Positions 1 through 12,000 of a stretch of DNA of 64,000 nucleotides are shown here, piece by piece (position 1 is the stretch's first letter; every line of letters starts with the position of its first letter). The translations under genes were made by a program, and so were the position numbers. A model generated the notes under the pieces. That model did not search any database. It was not told the DNA's origin and saw only the letters and a list, made by a program, of their open reading frames with translations. Source of the stretch: Ectocarpus siliculosus (taxonomy: Eukaryota; Sar; Phaeophyceae; Ectocarpales; Ectocarpaceae); assembly GCA_000310025.1 (NCBI GenBank), contig FN648598.1:1325-65324 (forward strand), written 5' to 3'.

Positions 1-14
1 ATCCTTAACGATAT

Positions 15-250
15 TTAACGATCCTCGGTGCGCCGAAGATACTCCGGACCAACGATTGTCATTTTCAACGATCTTCAACGATCCTCGGTGCCAAATATCA
101 TCCGGACGATAGTCATTTGCAACAATCCTCAGCGATCCTCGTGCCAACGATTCTCCGGACCAACGATAGTCATTTTGAACAATCCTCAACGATCATCGAT
201 GCCCAATATCTTCCGGGCCAACAATAGTCATTTTCAACATGCTTTTACTC
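15..250. repeat. Diverged tandem repeat, unit about 50-60 bp, four copies
   Basis: The core CGATCCTCGGTGCC recurs at about 19, 79, 130 and 189, each followed after a spacer by ATCATCCGGAC or a variant and then GTCATTTTCAACAATCCTC or a variant. Copies differ by substitutions and small indels. The array may extend left beyond the window edge. No coding potential is suggested. Confidence 0.85.
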
Positions 251-662
251 TAGCGGCGCCCTTACCACAGATCCTACTGCCGTGACGTGCTACGTTTGTT
301 CGCTCGCTTTCGTGTATTTGTACCGTGTTGCTCATGATCTGTGGGAACGTGTGTGCGTTGCGCAGGAACGAAAAGCTGGAGTATCAGGCGATTTCTTGCG
401 CAAAGAAGGTTTGTATTATTGCGAATGCATTTTTGGTTTGGAGTTCGGAATGTCTCCCTGCGAAATACAGCCAGTCGCGGCTAGGTTAGGCGTCGATTGC
501 AAGTGCCACGGATGCCTGGTAGTCCTCGGGCATGCGTGGTTTTGTACCGACGAGCCTCCTGGGTGCCCCTGAGAAGGACCATTAGAAAATACTTTTGTTT
601 ACGCGAGAGAATTAGAGTTTTTACAGTGCCGAAGCACGAAAAACATCGAAATGATACACAGA

Positions 663-814
663 CAGTGAGGGGCCCCAATAAGGCGGTGTCGGGGCAGCTG
701 ATAATGACCGCCTCATAACGGGGCAGCCGCCTTTTTCAATGTGCCTTCAATGTCAGCCGATTTCACCCGCCTTATATAGGGCGACCCTAGACCGCCTTAT
801 GCGGGACCCCACTG
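663..814. mobile_element. Small MITE-like element with about 25-bp terminal inverted repeats
   Basis: The left end CAGTGAGGGGCCCCAATAAG is an imperfect inverted copy of the right end, whose reverse complement is CAGTGGGGTCCCGCATAAGG. Total length is about 152 bp with no coding capacity. CAGTG ends and the TA that follows the right end are reminiscent of Tc1/mariner-derived MITEs. The expected TA at the left side is not present, so the family assignment is tentative. Confidence 0.65.
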
Positions 815-1581
815 TATGCACATTTAATAAAGAACTTTAATTAAGAACTTGTAACTGGAAAGCAAGTCTACTCACTTCTCCACGCTCTTCTGTGCGTTGC
901 ATTTACGAGTGCCCTACATCCGCCACGTCATCCGAATTGCCACAAGCTACGAAACCTGTTTTTTGGGGCCGTGCACCACTTGAAGGAGTGGGACGTGGTA
1001 CAGTATTAGAACCCGGGTCTTGTGCCGCCAAAATCAGACTTTGCACCGCGACGCCAATGCGAAAAGAGAACCGTCCTCCATAGACGTTCGGGGAGATGCG
1101 ACCCTTGTTCAGGTCTCGTTGGCATTTATATCTCAGACACGACGGTCGCCGCATCTCTTTCTCCAAAAACTTCATTTATTCCCACTTGATCGGTGATCCG
1201 CAACAGAGAGAGGGCTATCGAATCTACTGATACATTCTGACTGGGCGATGAACGCTGATTGGTGATAAGCCCATCTAAAATATTTACTTCCACACGACAA
1301 CAACCAGACAAACCACAGGATGCTCTCGGTTGCGATCCCAACTCGAAAACACAAGTCTTGAATCACTCTTGTACTTCACTCCTTCTACCATTACGCCACG
1401 ACTACCTAATTGGTTTAATTTCTTGTTCTATATCTCGGTCTGTCTCCTTACCCATGTATCCCGATTACGTAGACGGGATGGCAAAAAAACAACGCACGCG
1501 ACAAACTTACGTCCGCTTGTGCACTAACAAGGAAAACGAAACAATGAGCCGAAGGGATCGGCCTAAACCCAATCCGCCGCT

Positions 1582-3095
1582 TTAGGCCTGTGCACCCCCC
1601 TCCCCGCCTACGTCCTCTTCCTCATCCCAGTCCCATCCAAGGGCGGCCGCATTCATCCCAGCGAAGTTGTCATCTCCATCGATTGCGCTGCAGTTAAACG
1701 CCGCGAAAAGCAGCCGCTCCTTCATGACCTGCAAGACAACATATAGGCAGAGATGAATAGCGCGCAAGTTTTTTCGGGTACAGGAACTGAATTTGTGTCA
1801 GTGCTTGCTGTCGAGGTAAACCCTCGAAACGAAGACACCACGCCAACATTTTGTACCTGTACTAGAAACACACTGCCAGATCGACCAACCCGGTCTAAAG
1901 AGACAAGCGAGTTGCTTAGTCGGAAGGCGTGGGCCTCTCTATCTTCTACTGTAGATCGACACACGTTACTCTGGCACACCAGGCCGGCTATTATGCTTGC
2001 CCGCGACACATCCATAGCATACACCTAAACATTCGAAACAGTTGAGATGCATTAGGTCAGATAGTAGGTCAGATCGTGCTTCAAACGCATGAGGAGAAAG
2101 CGATCGCGGCCTGTGGTCATCTCCAGAGGGCATGTGCAAGCGCGAAACTAAGCTCTGGACATAAGGCTTACGGCATCGAACTCAGAAACCAACATGATGC
2201 GAACGTCTCCGCCTGCCTCTCATTTTACTTACACGAACAGGCTCAAAGAACACAGCCGCAGCTGCGAATTGCGTTCGATGTTACTTAACGACAACGGGCG
2301 CCCGACGAGTCTTCGCGGTTGTTCATCTACTCGGTTGTTCTTAGCGGTCAACATTCTTCCCATTCCGAAAGGTTGAGCTACTCTTCATTGGAGATCTTCC
2401 TCGGAGTACAGGATGATGGTCTGGTGACGCTGGAATGAGGTTCCCACTTCTTATACTTCAGTACATCGGAAAGAAAAGAGGCCCGCTCCTCTTGCGACCA
2501 ATTCACATCGCAATACAATCAGTTCGGACGAAAAAAGGAAGCAATGCCACTCGTTACTGTAGGCCGGCGTGCCTCGAGAGAGCTGTAGGCCGGCAGCTCC
2601 AAGCTGAAGAAGCACGTGTGAGCCACTGGCAGATAGTCGTCTGCGGGAGAGCGCGCGAAATTCTGCAGCTTGAAGCGCTGGCTGAAGCCCTCCGCCGTGA
2701 GCGGTAGCCTCGTCCTGAGAGGCACACACAGCGTTGTTGTTCAAGGCGCACAACTTTGATATGAGAGGGAACTGTCGTTGGTATTGATGCGGGCACCCGT
2801 AACCAGGTTCAACAAAGCAACAAGCACCAAATTCCGAAGTGTGCGGAAATTGGCGTCATGCGAGGTTCTTAGAAAAAGGTCGTCGTGGGATGTACCCAAA
2901 TAACTTTTACACACAGCAATCGGAAAAGCGACAAATCGTTTCGTTGTCGTTCCGCAACAGCATTTGTTCAGCTTACCGTCCCCAGGTGAACTTGATGAGC
3001 ATCGATCGCTCTTGTGGGGTGAACTCGCGCAACGCCTGCCAAAAGAACTTGATGTGCGGCTGCTCCTTCCTGCACCCGGAGTACTCCGCGATCGC
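1582..3095 (-). CDS. HECT C-lobe with catalytic cysteine and acidic tail (last three exons)
   Basis: Exons 2977-3095, 2573-2714 and 1582-1728. The first carries the end of the N-lobe (KFFWQALREFTPQERSML, then IKFTWG). The arginine of GRTRLP is split across the junction, matching the HECT hinge signature. The second has LPVAHTCFFSLELPAYSS, the ubiquitin-accepting Cys region; the Cys codon is at 2612-2614, about residue 5935 of the window polypeptide. The last exon continues with KERLLFAAFNCSAIDGDD and then a non-family acidic, Gly-rich tail (WDWDEEEDVGGEGGAQA) before the stop. The Cys therefore sits about 62 residues from the end instead of the usual roughly 35. The donor of exon 2573-2714 is ambiguous: a GC donor after CTCGAG keeps the family spacing, whereas a GT donor at 2557 would add five residues (ARRPT); both keep phase. 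Confidence 0.93.
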
Positions 3096-6000
3096 CTGTG
3101 TGTCGTCCAGTGTGCGGATGACGCGTACAGTGCTTAAACGAAAACTTCGGACGGGTGCGATACGCTTTGCTACCATGTACTTGCGCAAGACGAGCAGCGT
3201 GGGTCACGCCTTTCTCCTCTGCAACATGAACGTCCCCCTGAGTGCAATTACATCCATTGTTGAATGTTTTTTGTGTCGTGTGATACGTTCGCCAAAGGAA
3301 GACCCGTGATCGTAGCAACCGAGCTACCGGAACAAGGAGACAGTCCTCGTTTCTATCGACATCGACTATATTGGCAAATACTACTAGCTGCAAGGTTTGT
3401 TTTTTTCTACAGGGGCGGCAGGGTGGTGTGCCTGTGGAAGAAAGAAATTACCTCGAGGAGGTCGACGTCCACTTCCGGCTTTCCGCAGACCATGGTCTCC
3501 ACCTCGTCCCAGTTGAACATTCCCAGAACCTAACGATGCGAACAGGCATCGCAAGCAAGTGTGGGAATGGAGGGGTAAACCGAGCGTGTGATAGGAGGGG
3601 CTCGGATGAGTGAGTTGCGAAAACACACAAAAAGACGTTCAAACCAAAGTAAGTTGGCAAAGCCGATGCACTCGGTGCGCGAGCTGGATCTCACATGGCC
3701 CTGTGCACATTCCGAAATAGGCACCAACAGGTGAGCTCACCGTCAGTGGTACCACCATTGCCAATCCCTTCCGGATGTGCTTGACCATGCTGCAGCATTC
3801 AGACAGACGCTGCTCCTCCATGAGGTCCGCGTACCTAGCCCGGTGGTTAGGGTAGGTTTCGCGCGCACGACGACATAGCAAAGAAGGGGCCGCAGCAAAT
3901 CCACGCTAAGGAATAACGTGGTTGGTTCCACTGCCCTAACGACCTCCAGAACACGACACTAAGACGAAGACAGAAATGGGGGTGGGAGAAAACAACGTGT
4001 ACAGGCAAGAATAACCATCAACCACGCGAACAAAAGGAAATCCTCTCGAAACCCATTGCGATGGAGCGCGTGCGAGTTAGGGAGCCAAGCAAGTCGAACT
4101 TAAGGAGGGTACAGGATCAAGGGATGGTCAACTCACTCGAAGCGGTTGTCCCACGTGACCGATATGTTCTTGCCGCCTGGCTTGAGCTCGACCTCTCTAT
4201 TATCGAGAGAAACTGCGGTGAAGTTCTCCATCACGATGTCCGAGAACAGCGTACGGGTGACACCTGCGATGTGCGGCGAAAGCGTTGGCAAGCACGGTCG
4301 TTGGGGGTTAAGGGATTGTGACCCAGGTTGAGTGACGCCATTAAGATCACGTCGGCTGTGAAGCGGACGCTTGATTGGGTCAGCACCTATTTAGCACCTT
4401 AACCTATTCCTGTTCTCTGCACCGATGTACTGCAGACAAGCTTAAGCTTTACCCTTTTGGTCAATGGTGCGGATGTCCTGCATGCTCCTGGTGAGCAGCA
4501 CGTCCACGTTCTCGAGGTCTGAAAGCTGTACTTCCTGCCCCACCAGCGCCTTCCACACCACCACCGACAGGTTCAGGCCGATGTATTCCTTCGACCTGTT
4601 GGTCGGGATGATGTGCCACCGAACGCCACCAGTGTGCATTGGACGAGGGAAGTATGGTTGGTTGGGTGCCTGTTGTGCTTGCTCAGTCTTTCTTTTATCC
4701 ATTCCTTCATCCAGATGTCAGATGGCGGTGCTGGTCGTACTATTCAGCCCGTAGTGAAGAGGAATATTGATCGAACTCGGTCGGTCTTGCTACGATACTC
4801 ATGAATGAGGAAGTGGAGCAGGCGAGACCTACCCGTCTTACTATTGCCTCTGTGGAATAATTTTCACTTGTGTGCGTGCTGTTGCTGCTTTTGCAGAATA
4901 AACATGCTTCAAGTAGATAACTAGGGTACTTAATGGCCCCCGCCCCCCCACTGGGGGCGCGGGGGCCCGAATCGCAAGCGAGAGTAATCGACGGCGGTGA
5001 AAAGGGAGATAAGAATGAAGATGGCGAAGAAGTTGGAAAGCTGATGAGAATTTGTTCCCGTTCGCGGGTGAGAGTGGAAAGGCGTGGCACCGCGCAATGT
5101 GTGGTGAGAACGCACGGGTACCTGTATGCGAAGGTGATGAAGGCTTGCGAAAAATAGATATTTTTGTGGAGATGCTATTATCACCCTAGTAGTGCCGCAA
5201 AGGTTCGCTTGACGCTAACGCCCTGGCAATGTACTGCAGTTCTCTGACTGTCTAGAGTTTGAATTGAAGAATGTGTGGCTTGACATCGAGTGACAACATC
5301 TTTCCCATCGTCGTACCCGTGAGTTCCAGAATACAAACGACCATGAGTAAAGGGATCCAACGTCAAATCGAAACATATGCATCCGAACCGTAAGCCCTTG
5401 GACACGGTGAACAGTCATCATACCGAATACAACCTTTTCGGAAACTGGGTTCGCTTGACGCTACTGTAACGCCCTGGTGAGTGGCGATGAAAGTAATGGT
5501 GATACAGGGCAACCAATGTACAGTTCTCTGACTGTCTAGAGCTTGAATTGAAGAATGTGTGGCTTGGCGTTGAGAAACAACATCATTCCTATCGTTCGTA
5601 CGGCGGTTAGACAAGGTACAGCACAAATGACCACAACACCATTTTCGCGGTTCTGTTGGTTCCGTGTGAAGAAAATTCGTGAAAAAATCTGTTCGGGTCC
5701 GCTGAGCAAGCGGCTTGCGTACAGCACACCGGCTGAGAGTAAACGTGCGTCAAGGTTGGGTATGGCGTTCGTCGAAGCAAGTTGGTGAATGCAAATACAG
5801 CAGCAGTGCTGCAAACGATATGTGTGCATCTACACGGCTTGACGGCCGTCCGAACCCGTTTTATGGCCGGGTCAACGACGTCCTGGAGTTGTGTGGCGAC
5901 CTCCTGCATAGTCCATATACACAAGACGTGTTGGGTGTTGGCTGCTGTTTACATTGCGGAGACACAGCAGTTCTCTGCTGCCAATCCTGTGCTCCTGTGG

Positions 6001-9000
6001 TTCGGTGCTGGTATGATCACGCGGCTGTCACACACGTTTTCACGGATTGACCAAACCCCAAACTCGCGAACTCGCCAACGCGCGACCTAACAAACCCTAG
6101 TAACACATGTGAGACGTGCTTGAACTAAGGTCCACACTGATCCGCCGTGTACACACGCCACAACAGATGTGTGTGCTGTACAGCGGCTTAGAACTAACCG
6201 TTGGTTGCCGCTCTGTGTACGTAATCGTACGTTGCTCAAGTTCCGCATACTTCCTCTGTCTCATAAGTCTGCGCAGTTATGGACTTGGGATTGTTCACGT
6301 ACGCACACTATTCCGATCATCCTATAGTTGGGTTCGTTGGAAAGATGAAGCGCCAAGGGAGCTGATGCAAAATTTTAAAAAAAGTTAGTTGTCCATACGA
6401 AAATGAAGTCAAAACATGCCCATTTTGGCCCGTTTTTGAGGGTTGGGATAGGGCCCTACTGGTGTTTGGTTTGCCCCGCAAGTGTCTTGGTTTTAGTGTG
6501 GGCCCACCAAGTGTATTGGTTTTAGTGTGGAACCACTAAGTGTCTTGTTTTTAGTGTGAGGTCACTATTATACTGGTTTTAGTATGGGGGGACGCGACAT
6601 GGGTCGTTTAAGTAGCGAAGGGCTGGGTTTAGGGGTAGTGATAGTTCTGGGGTTTCTAGTTTTATTTTCCATGGTGCCCCCATCCCCCCCCGCTCTGGAA
6701 AGGGGTCAAATACGGCCATTTTCGGCCTGACGACAACACTAGCTCCCGCAACAGAATGTCCTAAACCAGCAGCTGGCAGAGTGTTGTCCAATCGTACGTC
6801 TAGCAGTCCCTGTGCTCCAGCACTGCTGATGCTCCAACGTGATCGGGCGCAAACGGAATGTCCTGCAGGCAGCTGCCTTATCTCGGTGCGCATGCCTCCT
6901 CTCCTGCAAGCACGCAGACATACTCTTTGCCATATAATATAAATGCCCACTCCTTCTACCAACTCCAATAAACACCAATTTCAGACTCCTCCCCCCTTTG
7001 GTAGGATCCATCTGAAATATTCGCATTTTCGGCCTGACTATTTTTGTTAGCCGCTAGCCCATGCAGGGTAGTGCGCAAGAAAAAAAAAAAATTGTGTTTC
7101 AACCCAAAAAACGCTCACGATTTCGAAAAAGTTATCGCCGAAGACTTCCGAGACCTTTAACGGTTTCTCCCAACATAACTGCGCAGACTTATGAGACAGA
7201 GGAAGTATATGTCTAGAATTCCTCTAAACACTCATCCGATCACGACCATTGCTCAAGTGTGAAAGTACATGTTCCGTTGGTCAAAGGTTTTGGCGGTCGG
7301 GGGCAGCCCAAGGCTGTCGTATCCAGTCCCACACAAAGGTGTGCAGCGTGCGCAAAAAAAAAAAAAGACGAAAAAAAAATCTCCACCTACTCTATTTTCA
7401 AGTAGTGCGACGGAATGAATCCTTGGAGTATATAACTTAAAGGTGATTACGCAAGTCGTCCGTAGAGAGAAAGCAATAACCCAGCGATGACGCCGATATG
7501 TCCGATGGAACTCTCCAAGAGCAACAGCAACGGTAGCAGCAGTGCTTCTTTGTGTAGTTGGCAAACGGCACCATATTTTCCACTGTGGGCTGCCCGCAAA
7601 CTTCTTTGCACGTACGATTTGTGGCTTGTCTCTTCTATGTGGGCTGGGACTCACTCCAATGGGGGAGTGTTGTTGCCAACACCTCCGACCAAATGGTAGC
7701 ATGAGGCGTCTCGAATGTACCTGGCTGCCTCGGCAATTTTCAGCGGACGTGGCACCGCCGCTGCGTCGGGATGCCACCACTTGCCGGTGTTCTACATCAT
7801 GTGCCCCGGAGACAGCCCAAAAATCATGTGCACAACGAACGACGGTACCGGATACGACATCCTCCACAATTTCCAAGTCTTTTGGGGATCGTTACCTGCC
7901 CTCTTACCTCATGGCGTGTCCCATAATCTTCCCGAGGAAGACGAACATCTCCACCTGGTCAGGCGACGTCGCCCCAGGGTTAGGCACGTACCGGTCTCGC
8001 CCCATGCCTGCCGCATGGACCCCGTTTGGCGTACGGATCAGCAGCGGCAGCGCGCTCGACTGTGCGGAAGATCGAAAGGCGCCAAGGCGAAGGGGTGGGC
8101 GGCGGTACGCAGGAAGTAAGCGGGAGGGGGCCGGCACCGCAGCCCATGGAAACAAACCACGCATTGTTGTATAACCGAAAAGGGGGCTTTGCAATACTCC
8201 GCCGAATGCAACGATGTCAACGCGGCGGTGTTGTCACTCTTAAATTCGTACGCAAGGGAGCCAGCAAGAAAACATTGCATATTCTGTCACACCTGCAACT
8301 CCTGGGCGTACATCGACCACGACTCTCGGTACGGCCCCCCGGCATCTTGGCTACGCTCGCCCATGAAAACGCAGTTGTATAGCTTCGAGTGCGTGCGAAG
8401 ACTCCTCGGGTGCATGGTGTTCATCTGCAACGAGATGACAGCCACATTTGACGCATTGGCCATGTGGCAGCGAGGGGTGAGAACAGGGGGATAATGACGC
8501 AAGTCGGCATTCAGAGCGCAGGCACGCTTGGCTTGTACAGTAGAGAGACGGTTTGCCTGTGGTTGAGTGGTTGGTCGTGTGCTTGACATTGTTCGTCAAC
8601 ACGCGAAACACTCGTCCATGCGGCTGTCTCACTTAGAACCAACCACTGGCCAAACATCCAAATTCGATTCACCGATGCATATGCATACGTCGCTCGGTCT
8701 CCGCAAATGGCAAGATGCCTATCCCACACTATTTAGCTGAGGCTATTCCTACGAAAACGTTGCAGGAATAAAACGATTGACATTGATCTTCTGAACTACT
8801 GACTGGGATGCCATTCAACAGAGATCGTCGGGAGGAGACGGGCGAAGCCTATCCTCAAGAGATTGGCACGAAATGGACACATGGAAACACAGAGACGAGT
8901 CAAACACAACAATTGTTCAAAGATTAGCATATGCGCTGGATACCTGTCTGAACGCCTGGCCGAACACAGACCATCTTCCTTCGGTGTCAGTGTGCCCGAG

Positions 9001-12000
9001 ATGGATGTGCTTCGCCGCCTGCACGCAGTAACACGCAGGGTTTGGGAGAGCACCAAAAACATACGGAGTATTCTCCGTGAGAGTCGTTTCGGCGAAAGAC
9101 CTCAATTGTCGGCAGACCGACCGTTGAACCAGTGTTGTTAAAAGGCAAGGCCGATGTCCTTACTCGACTGGCAACGAATTTTTCAGGACGTGTTTCAAGA
9201 GCGCGTGGAACTGCGACAGAAGGTGTGGACAAACACGAAAGTTTTATCTAGCTGGCGCCGTTCGGAGAAGGGGTAGGGTTAGCATGCCAGCAAACTGTCC
9301 ATGACGACGATGCCAAACGATGGCTTCAACACCACAGGGAAGCCGACCAAACGGGTTGCAAAATCTAAGCGACCTTTATAAGTCGAGAGACAAACGGTAG
9401 AACATGCGGTACATGGAATATTCTCACATCCATGGTTGACATAATCACATACGATCAGGCGAGGGCGTAGATTACCGTACCTTGGAACGGCTGAGGTTGA
9501 GATTGAACTGTCCACCGTCGGCGTAGGCCGTGTCCGACAAGGCCGAAAGCAAGACCGACTCTTTGATCGCGCGGAAGATCAATCCGCGGCAGTTGGACAG
9601 AAGGTGAGCCGCCGACAACTCGCAATCCAACTGCGGACCAAGTGACACACGAGTGTAGAATTGATAGGTTAAACTTGTTCGGAAGGTAGCGATTATGCGA
9701 TGTTCAAGGGAAAACGAATGTCGTAGAAGTAAGTGCTTCCACGACAGCCACAATATGCAACGCCCCGATAGCAACGGAAAGAAGACGCGTGTGTCAATGA
9801 CAAGAGTAGCTGTACATTTCCCTCGCAGGCCGTACAACGACGGTGCCGTCTAGCCAGTCCATACTAGACGTTGCGCATGCACTCTCGCTACCCACACCAC
9901 AGCCACCACAAAAGCAACAACTTCCGCACCATACCTGGGCGAGATCGAAGTACGGCAGCGCCTCTCGGAGCTTCCTGTTCATGACCTGAAGCACCTGGAA
10001 ACGCGCAGCGATACCACCTTTCTTCTTCCCGAATAGCGGTCCGGCCCCTACCCTGGCCCCCTCGGCACCCTTGCCTTCACCACGTGCCCCGTCTCCCGCC
10101 TGTCCCGAGACGCCCTTGCCATCCTCCTTAGTTTCAGCCAGGACCCCGTCTTCCCCCTTCGTCTCCTCCACGCCTCCATCAGGGGACTGAACGGCAGCAC
10201 CCCCGCCCTCCTTCGTTGCAATGGAACCGCGTGAAGCGGCCGGCGGGCGATGCCAGAGGAACAGCTCTCGTAAAAGTGGGTCTCTGACGAGGTCTTCCTC
10301 CGACGGGGCCATGTCATCCCACGAGCAGCGAAGGAGACGCTCCGCATCGTAGGACTTCTTCGCTGCGAACGAGTTCACGTACCTAACACGATGACCAGAC
10401 GCGGTTAAAGCATTGGTAGGTGAGCGGGAGCTGAGATGCGAAGTAGCGCGGTTCACTCTGTGAGATCGGGACACGTCGAAGGGTCTACGAGGGTGGAGTG
10501 AGGTGTTCATCTGGGAGGTACCGCGTACGTTGATTGACGCCGGCGAGAGGCACTGCCTGTGCTTCTGACCTTGCTCCGAGAAACAACCTGAGCATGCAAA
10601 TAATTCAAGAAACAAGGATCCGGCCATCATATCGCCCTCCCCTCCCTCCAGCAGCGCGCAACGGGCAGATAAATCACCGCCAGTCGCCATATAAAAACAC
10701 ACACATCTGAAGGCAATGAAGATCGCGGCTCGCGGGAATACAAAGAACCTACAAAAATGAGGGTGCCGTGACAATTATTTTCTCATAAATCATGTACCGT
10801 ACACAAAGATGACTGTGTACTAGGGTTCCATAACTTCGAACGTTCCACAATTTGTTGAGGTGCGCCCTTCAAACACTCGATTTTCTCATCTTAACGATGA
10901 TGCTTCTGATGTAGGTCGTGACATTTTAAGGACCTCTACCTAACCGTGAGCCTGCAATTCGTGAAATGTCACGGGGCGCTAACTACCAGGCTTACCGCAC
11001 TAGGGCCTGGTCATGCTTCACGTCAGCGCTACCGTAGAGCCCGCGTAGCGCCTCCAGCTCTTCCTCCACCTCGGGCAGTCCAGATAGGCCCTCAAAGGAG
11101 TAGATCGGCGTGACGGTACAGCGCCAACCCCAATGGGACAGAGTCGGCTCGACGGGGGGCTCGACGGACGTGGTCCAGGTGCAGGCAAGGTTTGGCAGAG
11201 CGGCGATTTCTGCAGGCACAGGCACGTTGAACAGTGGGGGGTCAAGTAAATCAAAAGCGGTACGCAACACTGTCCATGGCGCAAGAAGAATAAAGTGGTT
11301 CTGACGACCAAACACTCTGCCGTTTACCGAGCAGGCTTTAGAGAACAAGCAAAAAGTAAATAAAAGAACCTCCAAAGTTCATACCATGCACAAGGAAGTG
11401 ACCCCTCAACCAAAAATGCCGGAAAATAAAGGGACCAAGAAACGAACCGCAGCGCCCCCCAACTCCCTCTTCCTGTCAAACGGGTATATGTGCCTCCGTA
11501 ACCGGCATCAGCAAGGACAGCAACCGCAACAACCAGTTTGACTTGACTTGCTATGCCTCACCGGAGAAGGAACCTCGGTTGTTCAATACTGCTCCCTCGC
11601 CCTCCGTGAAGGGGAAGTTGACGACAAGTCCGGGCGAACCTGTCTCAGGCAACACCTACCAGGGTGGGTGACAACAGACATCGGAATGCATGAAGTGAAG
11701 GGCGAAGTCCTGACAGCATCGGCAAGTTGATACCCAAATGGGAGAACAAGAGTAAAGCAGAAGCTTACTAATCGTTAGGAACAGCACTCAAGAAAGCCTA
11801 CGAGAGGCGCACAGATCCACAAAGATACGGCAAAATGTGTAGTCAATCCATGTTTCGCACCTTGAGCCTCATCGTCACATCAGCGGCGCCCAACGCTGTC
11901 GACCAAAGGCGGAGATCGTACACGTGGCCGTTAAAGGTACCCACGTTGTCGAGAGAGTCTCCCAGCACCATATCGCAATCCTCTAGCACCATGCGCGATC

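Larger units (their letters stand above)
1..1581. other. 3' flank of the ligase gene
   Basis: No coding region was recognised on either strand; the open frames present are short and lack splice or domain support. It contains a tandem repeat at the left end and a small inverted-repeat element. A possible polyadenylation hexamer for the ligase (AATAAA on the minus strand) is at 1175-1180, about 400 nt past the stop codon, but there is no supporting evidence for its use. Confidence 0.5.
4596..7907 (-). other. 3.3-kb intron within the HECT N-lobe
   Basis: By far the largest intron seen; the others average about 400 bp. It is bounded by a GTAAGA donor and an ACCAACAG acceptor and splits an Arg codon (AG + G) between GHAM and SKEYIG. 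It holds a diverged direct repeat, a short tandem array and a pair of inverted repeats, described separately. I see no exon-like sequence inside it that fits the HECT domain, which is complete without it. Confidence 0.85.
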
